NCBI GenBank assembly: GCA_030263635.1
Contig: SZPI01000006.1
Location: 17,981-81,980, forward strand
Length of the DNA: 64,000 nt
DNA from: Flexicrinis sp001567485
GTDB lineage: Bacteria > Chloroflexota > Anaerolineae > Aggregatilineales > Phototrophicaceae
Direction of reading: 5' to 3'
This document shows, one piece after another, positions 1 through 8,542 of the stretch (its first letter is position 1; each line of letters opens with the position of its first letter). Both the position numbers and the translations under genes were made by a program. The notes beneath the pieces are model-generated. The model was not told the origin of the DNA, did no database searches, and worked only from the letters and a program-made list of their open reading frames with translations.

Positions 1-176
1 CGGTTCAGTTCGGCTTCGGGACGTGCGAGATGTTCGCGGACGACACCTCGCTGACTTTCCATATCGACGCTGAGACGGAAGAAAACCTCGCGCGGGTTCA
101 ACACGTCGTCGCCGATCATGTCGAACGGTTCACCGGCGCCGATGCGCTGAAGGTCGCGTGGGCGGTGCAAAGCTAG
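1..176 (+). CDS. DUF2218 family protein, C-terminal part (5' end outside window)
   Basis: An open frame enters from the left edge (first full codon at 3) and stops with TAG at 174-176, leaving about 57 residues. The reading contains FGFGTCEMFADD followed by a short strand-rich stretch and ends KVAWAVQS. This matches my memory of the C-terminal half of DUF2218 proteins (F-G-x-C-x-h-x-A-x-x-x-x-L), small cytoplasmic proteins of unknown activity that are often encoded with siderophore uptake or siderophore-interacting genes. The genes downstream are a siderophore ABC transporter, which agrees. No molecular function is known. The start and N-terminal half lie outside the window. Confidence 0.7.
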   Translation, partial: VQFGFGTCEMFADDTSLTFHIDAETEENLARVQHVVADHVERFTGADALKVAWAVQS

Positions 177-188
177 CGTGTCAGCCGG

Positions 189-230
189 TTTGAGGCAGCC
201 TGAGCGCGGCATGTGCCGGGCTGCCTCAAA
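189..230. terminator. Long stem-loop between DUF2218 gene and iron-permease genes
   Basis: TTTGAGGCAGCC (189-200) is perfectly complementary to GGCTGCCTCAAA (219-230). The loop itself pairs again (CGGCA/TGCCG, 207-218), so nearly the whole 42 nt folds. No clear U-tract follows, so it may act as a bidirectional terminator or an mRNA-stabilising hairpin. The rest of 177-304 shows no gene. Confidence 0.6.
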
Positions 231-304
231 CTACACCTTGCATAGAGTCCGGGCCGGGCCGACGATAGGCAATCGAGAGAAAGGTCGACGACACCCACTT
301 AACG

Positions 305-1345
305 ATGAGCGTTCAGGCCAATCAGATCGCTAGAAACCCTACGAGACTCCTCGGCCGGCGTTCGCTGCTGCTGCCGGGGTTAGCCGTCAGTATCGCACTG
401 TTGGGCGTGATGCTGATACTCGGCATGATGGTGGGCGCAGCGGACATCGAGCCGGCTGTCGTCTTCGATGCACTGTTTCACTATGACGAAACGGTGTTCA
501 ACCACCTGATTATCCAGACCGTTCGGCTGCCGCAGGTGCTTGCCGGCATGATCGTCGGGGCGGCGCTTGCGGTCGCCGGGGCCATCATGCAGGGACTCAC
601 CCGCAACCCGTTGGCGGACAGCGGCCTGCTCGGAATCAACGCAGGGGCGGCGTTCGCCGTCGTGCTGACCGTCTATCTGGTGGGCGCGGCATCGCTGACC
701 GTGTACTCGATTGCCGCCCTGATTGGCGCAGCTGCGGGCGCTGTATTCGTGTACGTCATCGGCATGTTGGGCGGTGGCGCGACCCCTCTGCGGCTGACGC
801 TGGCCGGTGTCATCCTGACGGCGTTCATGTCGGCGCTGACGACCGCGATTTTGATTCAGGATCAGGAAACGCTGGAGCAGATTCGCTTCTGGACGGCTGG
901 ATCGCTTGTCGGGCGCGACTTCAGCATCATCGCGCAGACCGCCCCGTTGATCGTCATCGGTCTGATCGGCGCGCTGCTCATCAGCCGGCAGATCACGACT
1001 ATCAGCCTCGGCGATGACGTGGCGAAGGGCTTGGGTCAGAACACCGTCGCCATCAAGATCGCTGCGGCGCTGATGGTGGTGCTGCTGGCGGGTGGCGCGG
1101 TGGCGCTGGCTGGCCCGATCGGGTTCGTCGGCCTCGTCATCCCGCACATCGCGCGGTTTGTCGTCGGCGTAGATTACCGGTGGGTGATCCCGTACTCGGC
1201 AGTTTTCGGCGCCATCCTCGTGATCCTCGCGGACATCGGCGCGCGCATCATCATGCGCCCACAGGTTCTGCCGGTCGGCATTATGATGGCGCTGGTGGGC
1301 GCGCCCTTCTTCATCTACTTGGCGCGCTGGAAGGTGAGACGATGA
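305..1345 (+). CDS. Iron(III)-siderophore ABC transporter permease, FecCD family (first of two)
   Basis: A 346-residue, very hydrophobic integral membrane protein with about nine to ten predicted helices. FecCD signatures are present: GAIMQGLTRNPLA near residue 95 and GPIGFVGLVIPHIAR near residue 268, the latter being the region that contacts the ATPase. It would form half of the channel moving ferric siderophore or a related chelate (haem and B12 importers share the fold). It overlaps the next permease by ATGA at 1342-1345, so translation is coupled. The ATG at 305 has only a distant purine-rich stretch (around 274-283) upstream. The binding protein expected for this system is not in the window, perhaps lying further left. 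Confidence 0.9.
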   Translation: MSVQANQIARNPTRLLGRRSLLLPGLAVSIALLGVMLILGMMVGAADIEPAVVFDALFHYDETVFNHLIIQTVRLPQVLAGMIVGAALAVAGAIMQGLTRNPLADSGLLGINAGAAFAVVLTVYLVGAASLTVYSIAALIGAAAGAVFVYVIGMLGGGATPLRLTLAGVILTAFMSALTTAILIQDQETLEQIRFWTAGSLVGRDFSIIAQTAPLIVIGLIGALLISRQITTISLGDDVAKGLGQNTVAIKIAAALMVVLLAGGAVALAGPIGFVGLVIPHIARFVVGVDYRWVIPYSAVFGAILVILADIGARIIMRPQVLPVGIMMALVGAPFFIYLARWKVRR

Positions 1346-2424
1346 TCACGCAGCCCACCCGCCCACCGTGGATTTCCGTGCGCTTACGCATGCCGCCGGT
1401 CTCGCTCAAGATCGACCGGCGCGTGCCGCTGGTGGCGCTGGCAGTCGTGGCGTTCACGCTGATCGTCCTCGTACTCAGCGTCAACTACGGGGCGTACAAT
1501 ATGACGGTGTGGGACGTGATCCGCACGCTCACCGGAACGCTTCCCACCGACCACCCGGACGCGCACAACTTCAACTTGGTAGTGCATACGTTCAGAATGC
1601 CGCGCATCCTCGTCGCATTCCTCGTCGGCGCGGCACTAGCGACCGCCGGCACGATCATGCAAGGCATCACGCGCAATCCGCTGGCCGAGCCGGGTATCCT
1701 CGGCGTAACGGCTGGCGCGGGCCTCGCCGCTGTCACGCTCATCGTCACGCTTAAGGACGTGCCGCTCAGCGTACTGCCGTGGGCGGCGTTCGCCGGCGGC
1801 GCGATCACCGCGCTGGCCGTCTACGCGCTGTCGTGGAAGCGTGGGAGCACAGCACCCGTGCGCTTGATTCTGATCGGTGTGGCATTCGCCTCGGTGCTTG
1901 GATCGCTGACCACGTTCATCCTCGTCTTCGGCGAGATCAACGACGTGCAGCAGGCTTACGTGTGGCTGACCGGCAGCGTATACGGCCGCAGCTGGGATCA
2001 CGTGCGAACGCTCGCCGCGTGGCTGGTGGTCTTGCTGCCGCTGGCGTTGTTTGGCGCGCGGTCGCTCAACGCGCTTAACCTCGGCGAGGAGGTCGCGCGC
2101 GGCATGGGGCTGAAGGTCGAGACTCAGCGCGCCGTCCTGCTGCTGATCAGCGTGGCGCTAACGGCCGGCGCGGTCGCCGTCTCAGGCACAATCGGTTTCG
2201 TCGGGCTGATCGCGCCGCACATCACGCGTCGATTCGTCGGCCCTGCCCACGAGGGACTGCTGGTGGTGAGCGCGCTGTTCGGCGGCGCGCTGCTGGTATT
2301 CGCCGACCTGATCGGCCGTTGGATCATCGCGCCGTCGGAGCTGCCTATTGGCATCGTCACGGCGTTGATCGGCGCGCCGTATTTTCTGTATCTACTCGTC
2401 CGCACGCGGGCGCAAGGACGCTGA
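1342..2424 (+). CDS. Iron(III)-siderophore ABC transporter permease, FecCD family (second)
   Basis: A 360-residue multi-spanning permease. The start chosen is the ATG at 1342 inside the stop of the first permease; the frame is open further upstream (to 1180), but that part lies inside the other gene. FecCD motifs are GTIMQGITRNPLAEPG near residue 105 and GTIGFVGLIAPHITRR near residue 285. A short basic, proline-rich N-terminus precedes the first helix. With its upstream neighbour it should form the heterodimeric channel typical of FecC/FecD and FepD/FepG. The ATPase gene follows 5 nt after its stop. Confidence 0.9.
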   Translation: MITQPTRPPWISVRLRMPPVSLKIDRRVPLVALAVVAFTLIVLVLSVNYGAYNMTVWDVIRTLTGTLPTDHPDAHNFNLVVHTFRMPRILVAFLVGAALATAGTIMQGITRNPLAEPGILGVTAGAGLAAVTLIVTLKDVPLSVLPWAAFAGGAITALAVYALSWKRGSTAPVRLILIGVAFASVLGSLTTFILVFGEINDVQQAYVWLTGSVYGRSWDHVRTLAAWLVVLLPLALFGARSLNALNLGEEVARGMGLKVETQRAVLLLISVALTAGAVAVSGTIGFVGLIAPHITRRFVGPAHEGLLVVSALFGGALLVFADLIGRWIIAPSELPIGIVTALIGAPYFLYLLVRTRAQGR

Positions 2425-2429
2425 ATCCC

Positions 2430-3236
2430 GTGATCGAAACACACAATCTCTCGCTTAACTATGACGGCAGCACGGACGTCGTTCACGAGTTGACCTTGAC
2501 CGTCATCGCGGGGCAGATCACGGCGTTGGTCGGCCCCAACGGGTGTGGCAAGAGTACACTGCTGCGCGGGCTTTCGCGCCTGTTGAAGCCCGCGCGCGGC
2601 GTCGTCTGTCTCGATGGCAGAGACATCCACGCGATGGGGGCGAAGGACTTGGCGCGCCGGCTTGGAATCCTGCCGCAAGGGCCGACCGCGCCGGAAGGGC
2701 TTACGGTGCACGAACTGGTCGCGCAGGGCCGCTATCCGCATCAGAGCTGGTTCCAGCAGTGGAGCGCGCACGACGAACAAATCGTCGCGCAGGCGCTCAT
2801 CCAGACCAACCTCTCGCTGCTCGCCGACCGGCCGGTCGATACGTTGAGCGGCGGACAGCGCCAGCGAGCGTGGATCGCGATGGCGCTCGCGCAGCAGACC
2901 GATGTGCTGCTGTTGGACGAGCCGACGACCTACCTTGACCTCGCGCATCAGATCGACGTGTTGGACTTGCTCACAGAGCTGAACGATCAGGGCCGCACGA
3001 TCATCATGGTGCTGCACGACCTCAATCAGGCCGCGCGCTATGCCGACATGATCGTGGCGCTGCGCGGTGGGCAGATCGTCGCGCAGGGTGCGCCGCAAAA
3101 CGTAATTACGTGCGACATCATCCGCCAAGTGTTCGGGCTGGATGCGCAGGTCATCGTCGATCCGGTGGCTGGCACGCCGATGTGTGTCCCCATCGGCCGC
3201 CGTGCCGCGCGCGTGCGCCAAGCCGCCGTCAATTGA
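2430..3236 (+). CDS. Iron-siderophore ABC transporter ATP-binding protein (FecE/FepC type)
   Basis: A 268-residue ATPase if started at GTG 2430 (VIETHNLSLNYDG); the frame extends upstream to 2319 but only inside the permease gene. Walker A is GPNGCGKST, the signature is LSGGQRQR, Walker B is VLLLDEPTTYLD, and the H-loop lies in VLHDLNQA. The DEPTTYLD form and the length suit the siderophore/haem/B12 subfamily. It is the third gene of the fec-like operon and supplies energy to the two FecCD permeases. Region 3237-3393 after it has no recognisable gene. Confidence 0.9.
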   Translation: MIETHNLSLNYDGSTDVVHELTLTVIAGQITALVGPNGCGKSTLLRGLSRLLKPARGVVCLDGRDIHAMGAKDLARRLGILPQGPTAPEGLTVHELVAQGRYPHQSWFQQWSAHDEQIVAQALIQTNLSLLADRPVDTLSGGQRQRAWIAMALAQQTDVLLLDEPTTYLDLAHQIDVLDLLTELNDQGRTIIMVLHDLNQAARYADMIVALRGGQIVAQGAPQNVITCDIIRQVFGLDAQVIVDPVAGTPMCVPIGRRAARVRQAAVN

Positions 3237-3393
3237 TCCTCGCGTGCTTCGCACAACCTACAGAGAGGCATCAGCCGGCCAGATCGCCGTGTAAACGCGC
3301 GCAACTAGCCGTCGCCTATTGGTTCCCGTGACGGTATCATTTCTCAGCGAGTTCAACGGATGCCCGCTTACAGTCACGCGAGGAGCGAAATTC

Positions 3394-6300
3394 ATGACCC
3401 ACAAATTGCAATGGACGACGCAGAAAATCGCGCGGCGGATCGAGTTGATCGCACCGCTGGTCTATCGCAAACGTGAGCCGCTGTCGCCGTTCCGGTATAA
3501 GCCCCTCGACGGCCCGCTTGCGCCGCCGCCCATCGGCGCCGACGATTCGGCATGGGAGGTGATCGCGCCGAACACGCATTGGGGCACCCGCTGTACCGAC
3601 TTCCTTATGCAGTCGTCGTTCCGCGTTCCGGGTGACTGGGATCCCGGTTCTCCGATTGCGCTGCATCTGCCCATCGGCAACGCCCACGAGTTCGAACATC
3701 CTGAGGCGTTGGTGTACATCGACGGCAAACCGCTGGCGGCGCGCGACCGCGGTCACGAAGAAGTGCGCCTTCCCGACTCACTGCGCGACGGTGGATCGCA
3801 TCGGGTCGCGCTGCACGGCTGGACGGGCATCGGCCCGATTGAAGACCATGAGCCGTATACGCGCCTCTTTATGGGCGAATGCGCGCTCGTTCAAGTCGAT
3901 CTGCCGACGCGCGAACTGCATACCCTCGCCTACCTCACGCTTGAGGTCGTGCGTCAGCTTGACGAGAACAACCCCGTCCACGATCTGCTGCTCAACGCGC
4001 TGGACGATGCCTTCGTGACGCTCGACACCCGCGACCCGCTCGGCACGGACGCATTCTACGCCAGCGCGCCGGCGGCCCTCGATGTGCTGCGTAAAGGCAT
4101 CGCCGCGGCCGGCAGCCCGATGAACGTCGATCTGGTGGCGACCGGCCACGCCCATATCGACGTCGCGTGGCTGTGGACACTCGGTCAGACGGTGCGCAAG
4201 ACCGGACGCACGTTCAGCACCGCGCTGCACCTGATGGATCAGTACCCTAACTACACGTTCTCGCAAAGCCAGCCGCAGCTTTACCGCTATGCCGAGCAGC
4301 ACTACCCTGAGCTGTTCGAACGGATCAAGGCGCGCGTGGCGGAGGGGCGCTGGGAGGTCATGGGCGGCACATGGGTCGAGCCGGACTGCAACGCAATCGG
4401 CGCCGAGTCGCTGGCGCGGCAGTTCGTGCTGGGCCGGTCATACTTCCGCAAGCACTTCGGGGATGTCGACGCGCCGGTGTTGTGGCTGCCAGACACGTTC
4501 GGCTACAGTTGGGCGCTGCCGCAGCTCATCAAGCAGGCCGGCCTCGAATACTTCGTCACGCATAAGATGAGCTGGAACCAGTATAACCACATGCCGCATC
4601 AGATATTCTGGTGGCAGGGGTTGGATGGCACACGGGTCTTGACCTATTTCCTGACGACGCCGGGGTCATCGCGCGATCTGCCGCACGCCACGACCTACAA
4701 CGGTGTCGTCACGGCGGCCGAGGTGTTCGGGACGTGGGACGTGTTCCGCCAGAAGGAACTCACCAACGAACTGCTGATGCCGTTCGGCCTCGGCGACGGC
4801 GGCGGCGGCCCGGCCCGCGATATGATCGAGAACATCGGTTTTCTAGGCGAATTAGCCGGCGCGCCGCGCGTGCGTCACGGGACAGTCGGCGGATTCCTCG
4901 ACGGGTTGAGCCAAACCGTCGACGACAGCCTGCCGGTTTGGAACGGCGAGCTGTACCTCGAATATCACCGCGGCACGCTCACCAGCCAAAGCCGCAACAA
5001 GCGTAATAACCGCAAGGGCGAAGTTCTGCTCCATGACGCCGAATTTCTAGCGGCCTTCGCCGCCCTCGCCACGGGCGCCGCATATCCCCGCGAGACCCTA
5101 CAACAGGCGTGGGAACTGCTGTGCCTGAACCAGTTCCACGACATCCTGCCCGGCTCGTCGATCCATGCGGTGTACGTCGACAGCGAAGCCGACTACGCGA
5201 AGCTGTTCGACTTGGGCGAGTCCGTGCGCGAGTCGGCGTTGGCTGCCTTGGCGCGTGCGCTCCCTGCCGGGACGGCGGTGCTGGCCGCCAACACGACGTC
5301 CTTCGGTGGTCGGCGGATCGGCCTGCTGGATGGCTCACTTACGGCTGGCGTCGGGCTTGCCGGGCCGGACAACGCGGCGCTCGTCACGCAAGCGGTCACA
5401 GGCGGCACGTTGATCGAAATCCCCGACATGGCGCCGTACAGCATCATGCCGCTGACCGAAGTCACCACACAGGCTGACGGAGTCGGGAGTCGTGCCGCCA
5501 CGGCTGTTCGGGATCACAACCAACTCGTGCTGGAGAACGCCGTGCTGCGCGTCGAGATCGACCCGGCCGGCGAGATCAGCCGGGTGTTCGACAAGCAGCA
5601 CAGCCGCGAGGTGCTCCCCAGCGGCGCGAAGGCTAACGCGCTGCTGGCATTCGAGGATCGCCCCCTCAACTTCGACGCGTGGGATGTCGATATCTTCTAC
5701 GAAGACCGCACCGAGGCCGTCGGCGGGTTGGAGAGTATCGCGATCACCGAGACCGGCCCACTGCGCGCCGCCGTGCAGATCAAGCGCCGCTACCGCAGCA
5801 GTGTTATCGTGCAGAGCGTGTATTTATATGCCGACAGCCGCCGCATCGACTTCGACACGTGGATCGACTGGCACGAACATCACACGCTGCTCAAGGTCGC
5901 GTTCCCGGTCGATGTACTCAGCCCGGTCGCCACGTTCGACGTCCAATGGGGCAACGTGCAGCGCCCGACTCATCGCAACACGCCGTGGGATATCGCGCGC
6001 TTCGAAAGCTGCGCCCACAAGTGGATCGACCTGAGCGAAGGCAATTATGGCGCGGCGCTGCTCAACGACTGCAAATACGGGCACGACGTGCTGCACAACG
6101 TCATGCGGCTGACCCTGCTCAAGAGCGCGACATCGCCTGACCCGGCCGCCGATCAGGGCGAACACCGCATGACCTACAGCCTGCTGCCGCACGCCGGCGA
6201 TTGGCGCGCCGAGGTCGTTCCGCAGGCCTATGACCTCAATATGCCGGTGCTGATGCGCCGCGTCGAGTCAGCCAGCGCGGAGCCGCTTCCGTCAGCGCCC

Positions 6301-6558
6301 TTTGTATCGGTCGATGCCGGGCACGTCGTGATCGAAACCGTCAAGCTGGCCGAGGACGGGCGTGGGCTGATCGTGCGGCTGTACGAGAACCAGCGCAATC
6401 GCGGCGTGGTCACGCTCACAACCGGGTTCCCCATCGCCGAGGCGGTCATCTGCAATCTGCTCGAAGAAGAGCAGTCCCGTCTCACGCCCGACGGCCACGA
6501 CGTGCAGTTCACAATCACGCCGTATCAGATCGTCACCCTGCGGCTGATCCCGGCCTGA
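3394..6558 (+). CDS. Alpha-mannosidase, glycoside hydrolase family 38
   Basis: A 1054-residue enzyme started at ATG 3394, which has AGGAG 8 nt upstream; an in-frame start at 3319 lacks this. It should hydrolyse terminal alpha-mannose from oligosaccharides. Family GH38 features are visible: zinc ligands in GHAHIDVAWLW (about residues 251-261), the nucleophile Asp367 in LPDTFGYSWALPQ, then the alpha-mannosidase middle domain and a long C-terminal beta-rich domain ending near TPYQIVTLRLIPA. No signal peptide is seen, so it is probably cytoplasmic and acts on imported oligosaccharides, like bacterial and type-C alpha-mannosidases. It stands alone, with a strong stem-loop after its stop. Confidence 0.93.
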   Translation: MTHKLQWTTQKIARRIELIAPLVYRKREPLSPFRYKPLDGPLAPPPIGADDSAWEVIAPNTHWGTRCTDFLMQSSFRVPGDWDPGSPIALHLPIGNAHEFEHPEALVYIDGKPLAARDRGHEEVRLPDSLRDGGSHRVALHGWTGIGPIEDHEPYTRLFMGECALVQVDLPTRELHTLAYLTLEVVRQLDENNPVHDLLLNALDDAFVTLDTRDPLGTDAFYASAPAALDVLRKGIAAAGSPMNVDLVATGHAHIDVAWLWTLGQTVRKTGRTFSTALHLMDQYPNYTFSQSQPQLYRYAEQHYPELFERIKARVAEGRWEVMGGTWVEPDCNAIGAESLARQFVLGRSYFRKHFGDVDAPVLWLPDTFGYSWALPQLIKQAGLEYFVTHKMSWNQYNHMPHQIFWWQGLDGTRVLTYFLTTPGSSRDLPHATTYNGVVTAAEVFGTWDVFRQKELTNELLMPFGLGDGGGGPARDMIENIGFLGELAGAPRVRHGTVGGFLDGLSQTVDDSLPVWNGELYLEYHRGTLTSQSRNKRNNRKGEVLLHDAEFLAAFAALATGAAYPRETLQQAWELLCLNQFHDILPGSSIHAVYVDSEADYAKLFDLGESVRESALAALARALPAGTAVLAANTTSFGGRRIGLLDGSLTAGVGLAGPDNAALVTQAVTGGTLIEIPDMAPYSIMPLTEVTTQADGVGSRAATAVRDHNQLVLENAVLRVEIDPAGEISRVFDKQHSREVLPSGAKANALLAFEDRPLNFDAWDVDIFYEDRTEAVGGLESIAITETGPLRAAVQIKRRYRSSVIVQSVYLYADSRRIDFDTWIDWHEHHTLLKVAFPVDVLSPVATFDVQWGNVQRPTHRNTPWDIARFESCAHKWIDLSEGNYGAALLNDCKYGHDVLHNVMRLTLLKSATSPDPAADQGEHRMTYSLLPHAGDWRAEVVPQAYDLNMPVLMRRVESASAEPLPSAPFVSVDAGHVVIETVKLAEDGRGLIVRLYENQRNRGVVTLTTGFPIAEAVICNLLEEEQSRLTPDGHDVQFTITPYQIVTLRLIPA

Positions 6559-6593
6559 GGATAACCGGCACGCACCAAACGCATCCCCTATCT

Positions 6594-6631
6594 GAAGCAA
6601 ACGATCCGCTCGCGGGCTGGTCGTTTGCTTC
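6594..6631 (+). terminator. Stem-loop after alpha-mannosidase gene
   Basis: GAAGCAAACGA (6594-6604) pairs perfectly with TCGTTTGCTTC (6621-6631) across a 16-nt loop, 36 nt after the mannosidase stop. No T-run follows. It is a likely terminator or 3'-end stabiliser. Confidence 0.6.
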
Positions 6632-6701
6632 GATCCATCTCACCCCGCCCACGGCACAAGAGAGTCGTTCACGGCGCGGCAAACCATGGCCCATCCAATT
6701 T

Positions 6702-6730
6702 TTGACAAGCGGTCAGATACCGTCTACCAT
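6702..6730 (+). promoter_or_regulatory. Sigma-70-type promoter for the IclR/sialidase-like operon
   Basis: A perfect -35 TTGACA (6702-6707) is followed after exactly 17 nt by TACCAT (6725-6730), five of six matches to TATAAT at best spacing being less strict at the -10. The expected start is near 6737, 43 nt before the regulator's start codon and inside a 10-bp inverted repeat. Confidence 0.6.
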
Positions 6731-6733
6731 TTC

Positions 6734-6762
6734 CATATCGTGATACACCGTTTCACGATATG
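6734..6762. promoter_or_regulatory. Operator-like inverted repeat over the expected transcription start
   Basis: CATATCGTGA (6734-6743) and TCACGATATG (6753-6762) are perfect 10-bp inverted arms separated by 9 nt. The dyad covers the start point predicted from the promoter just upstream, the position expected for a repressor site. The gene 18 nt downstream is an IclR regulator, so autoregulation is the simplest reading. Confidence 0.65.
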
Positions 6763-6779
6763 AAACGCCGGTACTCGTT

Positions 6780-7589
6780 TTGAGGCACGACGTGATCGCT
6801 TCCGTAGCCAAAGCGCTGGACATCCTGCTCCTCTTCAGCCCTGCCGAGCCGCGGCTCACGCTCACGGCTATCAGTCAGCGCTTGGGCAGTCCGAAGAGCA
6901 CCACGCATCACCTCATCAAGACGCTTGTGAGGTACGGCTTCATCGAGAAGCTGGACGATGACTCGTATGGAGTCGGGCGGACGATCATCGGCCTCACGCA
7001 GAGCGCCGTCGTCAACGTCGAGCTGCGTGACCGCGCCGCGCCGCTGCTGCGACAGCTCGCCGATACATGCAGCGAGTCGACCTACCTCACCGTGCGCGAC
7101 GGATCACAAGTCCTCTACATCTACGCAATCGAGTCCTCGACGCGTCTGCTTGCGCGCACGGCGGTTGGCGACCGCGCGCCGCTGCACTGTACGTCGGTCG
7201 GCAAGGCGATCCTCGCGTATTTACCGGAGGCCGAGACGCTCGCCATGTACGGCGACGACAGCGACGCGCTCACGTCTTTTACGTCGCACACGATCACCAC
7301 GTATGCCGCCCTGTGCGATGACCTTGCGGCCACCCGCGCGCGCGGCTACTCGATCGACAATCAGGAACACGAGCTTCAGACATTCTGCATCGGAGCGCCG
7401 ATCTTCGACTCTGCGCGCGCTGTGATCGGGGCGTGCAGCATCTCCGGGATCGATCCGCGCATCGTCGGGTCGCGTCTGGACACCGTATCGCGCGGGGTGG
7501 TTGACACGGCGCAAGAGATTTCGCGGCGCATGGGGTACGTGCCCGATCGCATGTCAAGAGTCCGGCACACTTCGATAGGGAGAACGTAA
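6780..7589 (+). CDS. IclR family transcriptional regulator
   Basis: About 269 residues from a TTG at 6780; GTG at 6792 is an alternative. Residues 1-65 form the IclR winged helix (SVAKALDILLLF, TAISQRLGSPKSTTHHLIKTL). The remainder is the IclR effector-binding domain, with LHCTSVGKAILAYLP and GYSIDNQEHELQTFCIGAPIF, both recognisable family blocks. IclR proteins usually sense a small carbon metabolite and repress or activate neighbouring catabolic genes. The 10-bp dyad over its promoter suggests autoregulation. Its stop shares a base with the start of the sialidase-like gene (TAATG at 7587-7591), so it is cotranscribed with what it probably controls. Confidence 0.9.
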   Translation: MRHDVIASVAKALDILLLFSPAEPRLTLTAISQRLGSPKSTTHHLIKTLVRYGFIEKLDDDSYGVGRTIIGLTQSAVVNVELRDRAAPLLRQLADTCSESTYLTVRDGSQVLYIYAIESSTRLLARTAVGDRAPLHCTSVGKAILAYLPEAETLAMYGDDSDALTSFTSHTITTYAALCDDLAATRARGYSIDNQEHELQTFCIGAPIFDSARAVIGACSISGIDPRIVGSRLDTVSRGVVDTAQEISRRMGYVPDRMSRVRHTSIGRT

Positions 7590-8542
7590 TGCCGTTCAAG
7601 ATTCCCGTATTTGCGCGCATGAGCGACCGCCCGTTCGCGCATTGTTCCACGCTCACCGATCTTGGCGAGGCCGGCCTGATGGCGATCTGGATGGGCGGCG
7701 AATACGAGACCGCGCCGAACGTGTGCCTGATGGCCTCGCGACTGCCGCGCGGCGCCGACCAGTGGACGCGTCCGGCGATCTTGCTCGAGGTCGAAGGGCA
7801 CTCGATGGGCCAACCGGTGCTGCTCCCCCGCGCTGACGGCACGCTGTGGCTGTTCTACAACGTCATCCTGCACGACCACTGGGAAAACGCCGTCCCTTAC
7901 CTGACGATTTCCAGCGACGGCGGCGAGACGTGGAGCGCCCCGCGCCTGCTGTTCGACACGCCGGGCCTGATGCTGCGCAGCCGCGCACACGTCATCGAAG
8001 GGCGGATCATCGTCCCCGCATACGACGAGAACACGTGGCGTTCGTGCATGATGTTGAGCGACGACGAGGGCGAGACGTGGCGGCTCACCGCGCCGATGGA
8101 ATCCCCGCAAGGCAACATCCATCCCAACGTCGTCCAACTCCCCGACGGCAGGCTGCTGTGCTATTTACGGACGGGCGGGCAAGGCGTGATCTGGCGCTCG
8201 GAGTCGGCGGACAACGGCGAGACGTGGTCTCCGCTCACGCCGACGCGCTTCCCGAACCCTAACTCCGGCATCGATCTGCTGCAGCTCGCAAGCGGCCAAT
8301 ATCTCTTGGCGTTCAACAACAGCGCCACGCACCGCACGCCGTTGTGTGTCGCCATGACCAACAGCGCCACCGAAGATTGGCATTGGCTGCAAGCCGTGGA
8401 TGACGAATTCGCGGAGCTGTCTTACCCATCACTGGCGCAAACGGACGACGGCGTCATCCATCTGCTGTACACCTACCGCCGGCAGACCATTCACTACGCT
8501 CGGTTCGATTTGGATTGGCTCACGCAAGGATCTCTATTATGA
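7589..8542 (+). CDS. Sialidase-like BNR-repeat six-bladed propeller protein
   Basis: A 317-residue protein with at least three Asp-box/BNR motifs (S-x-D-x-G-x-T-W): SSDGGETWSAP, LSDDEGETWRLT and SADNGETWSPL, the hallmark of the sialidase superfamily. It lacks a signal peptide, a membrane anchor and extra carbohydrate-binding domains, so it is probably cytoplasmic, unlike most secreted bacterial sialidases. An arginine lies in each of the stretches YLRTGGQGVIWRSE and ATHRTPLCV, but I cannot confirm the full catalytic triad. It is followed by an aldolase of the NanA/DapA superfamily through an ATGA overlap (8539-8542), which supports a role on sialic-acid-like or other 2-keto sugar-acid glycans. 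It could instead be a non-sialidase propeller hydrolase. Confidence 0.75.
   Translation: MPFKIPVFARMSDRPFAHCSTLTDLGEAGLMAIWMGGEYETAPNVCLMASRLPRGADQWTRPAILLEVEGHSMGQPVLLPRADGTLWLFYNVILHDHWENAVPYLTISSDGGETWSAPRLLFDTPGLMLRSRAHVIEGRIIVPAYDENTWRSCMMLSDDEGETWRLTAPMESPQGNIHPNVVQLPDGRLLCYLRTGGQGVIWRSESADNGETWSPLTPTRFPNPNSGIDLLQLASGQYLLAFNNSATHRTPLCVAMTNSATEDWHWLQAVDDEFAELSYPSLAQTDDGVIHLLYTYRRQTIHYARFDLDWLTQGSLL

Noticed and set aside
2124..3254. 376-codon open frame on the minus strand
   Set aside because: Antisense of the FecCD permease and FecE ATPase genes; no recognisable domain.
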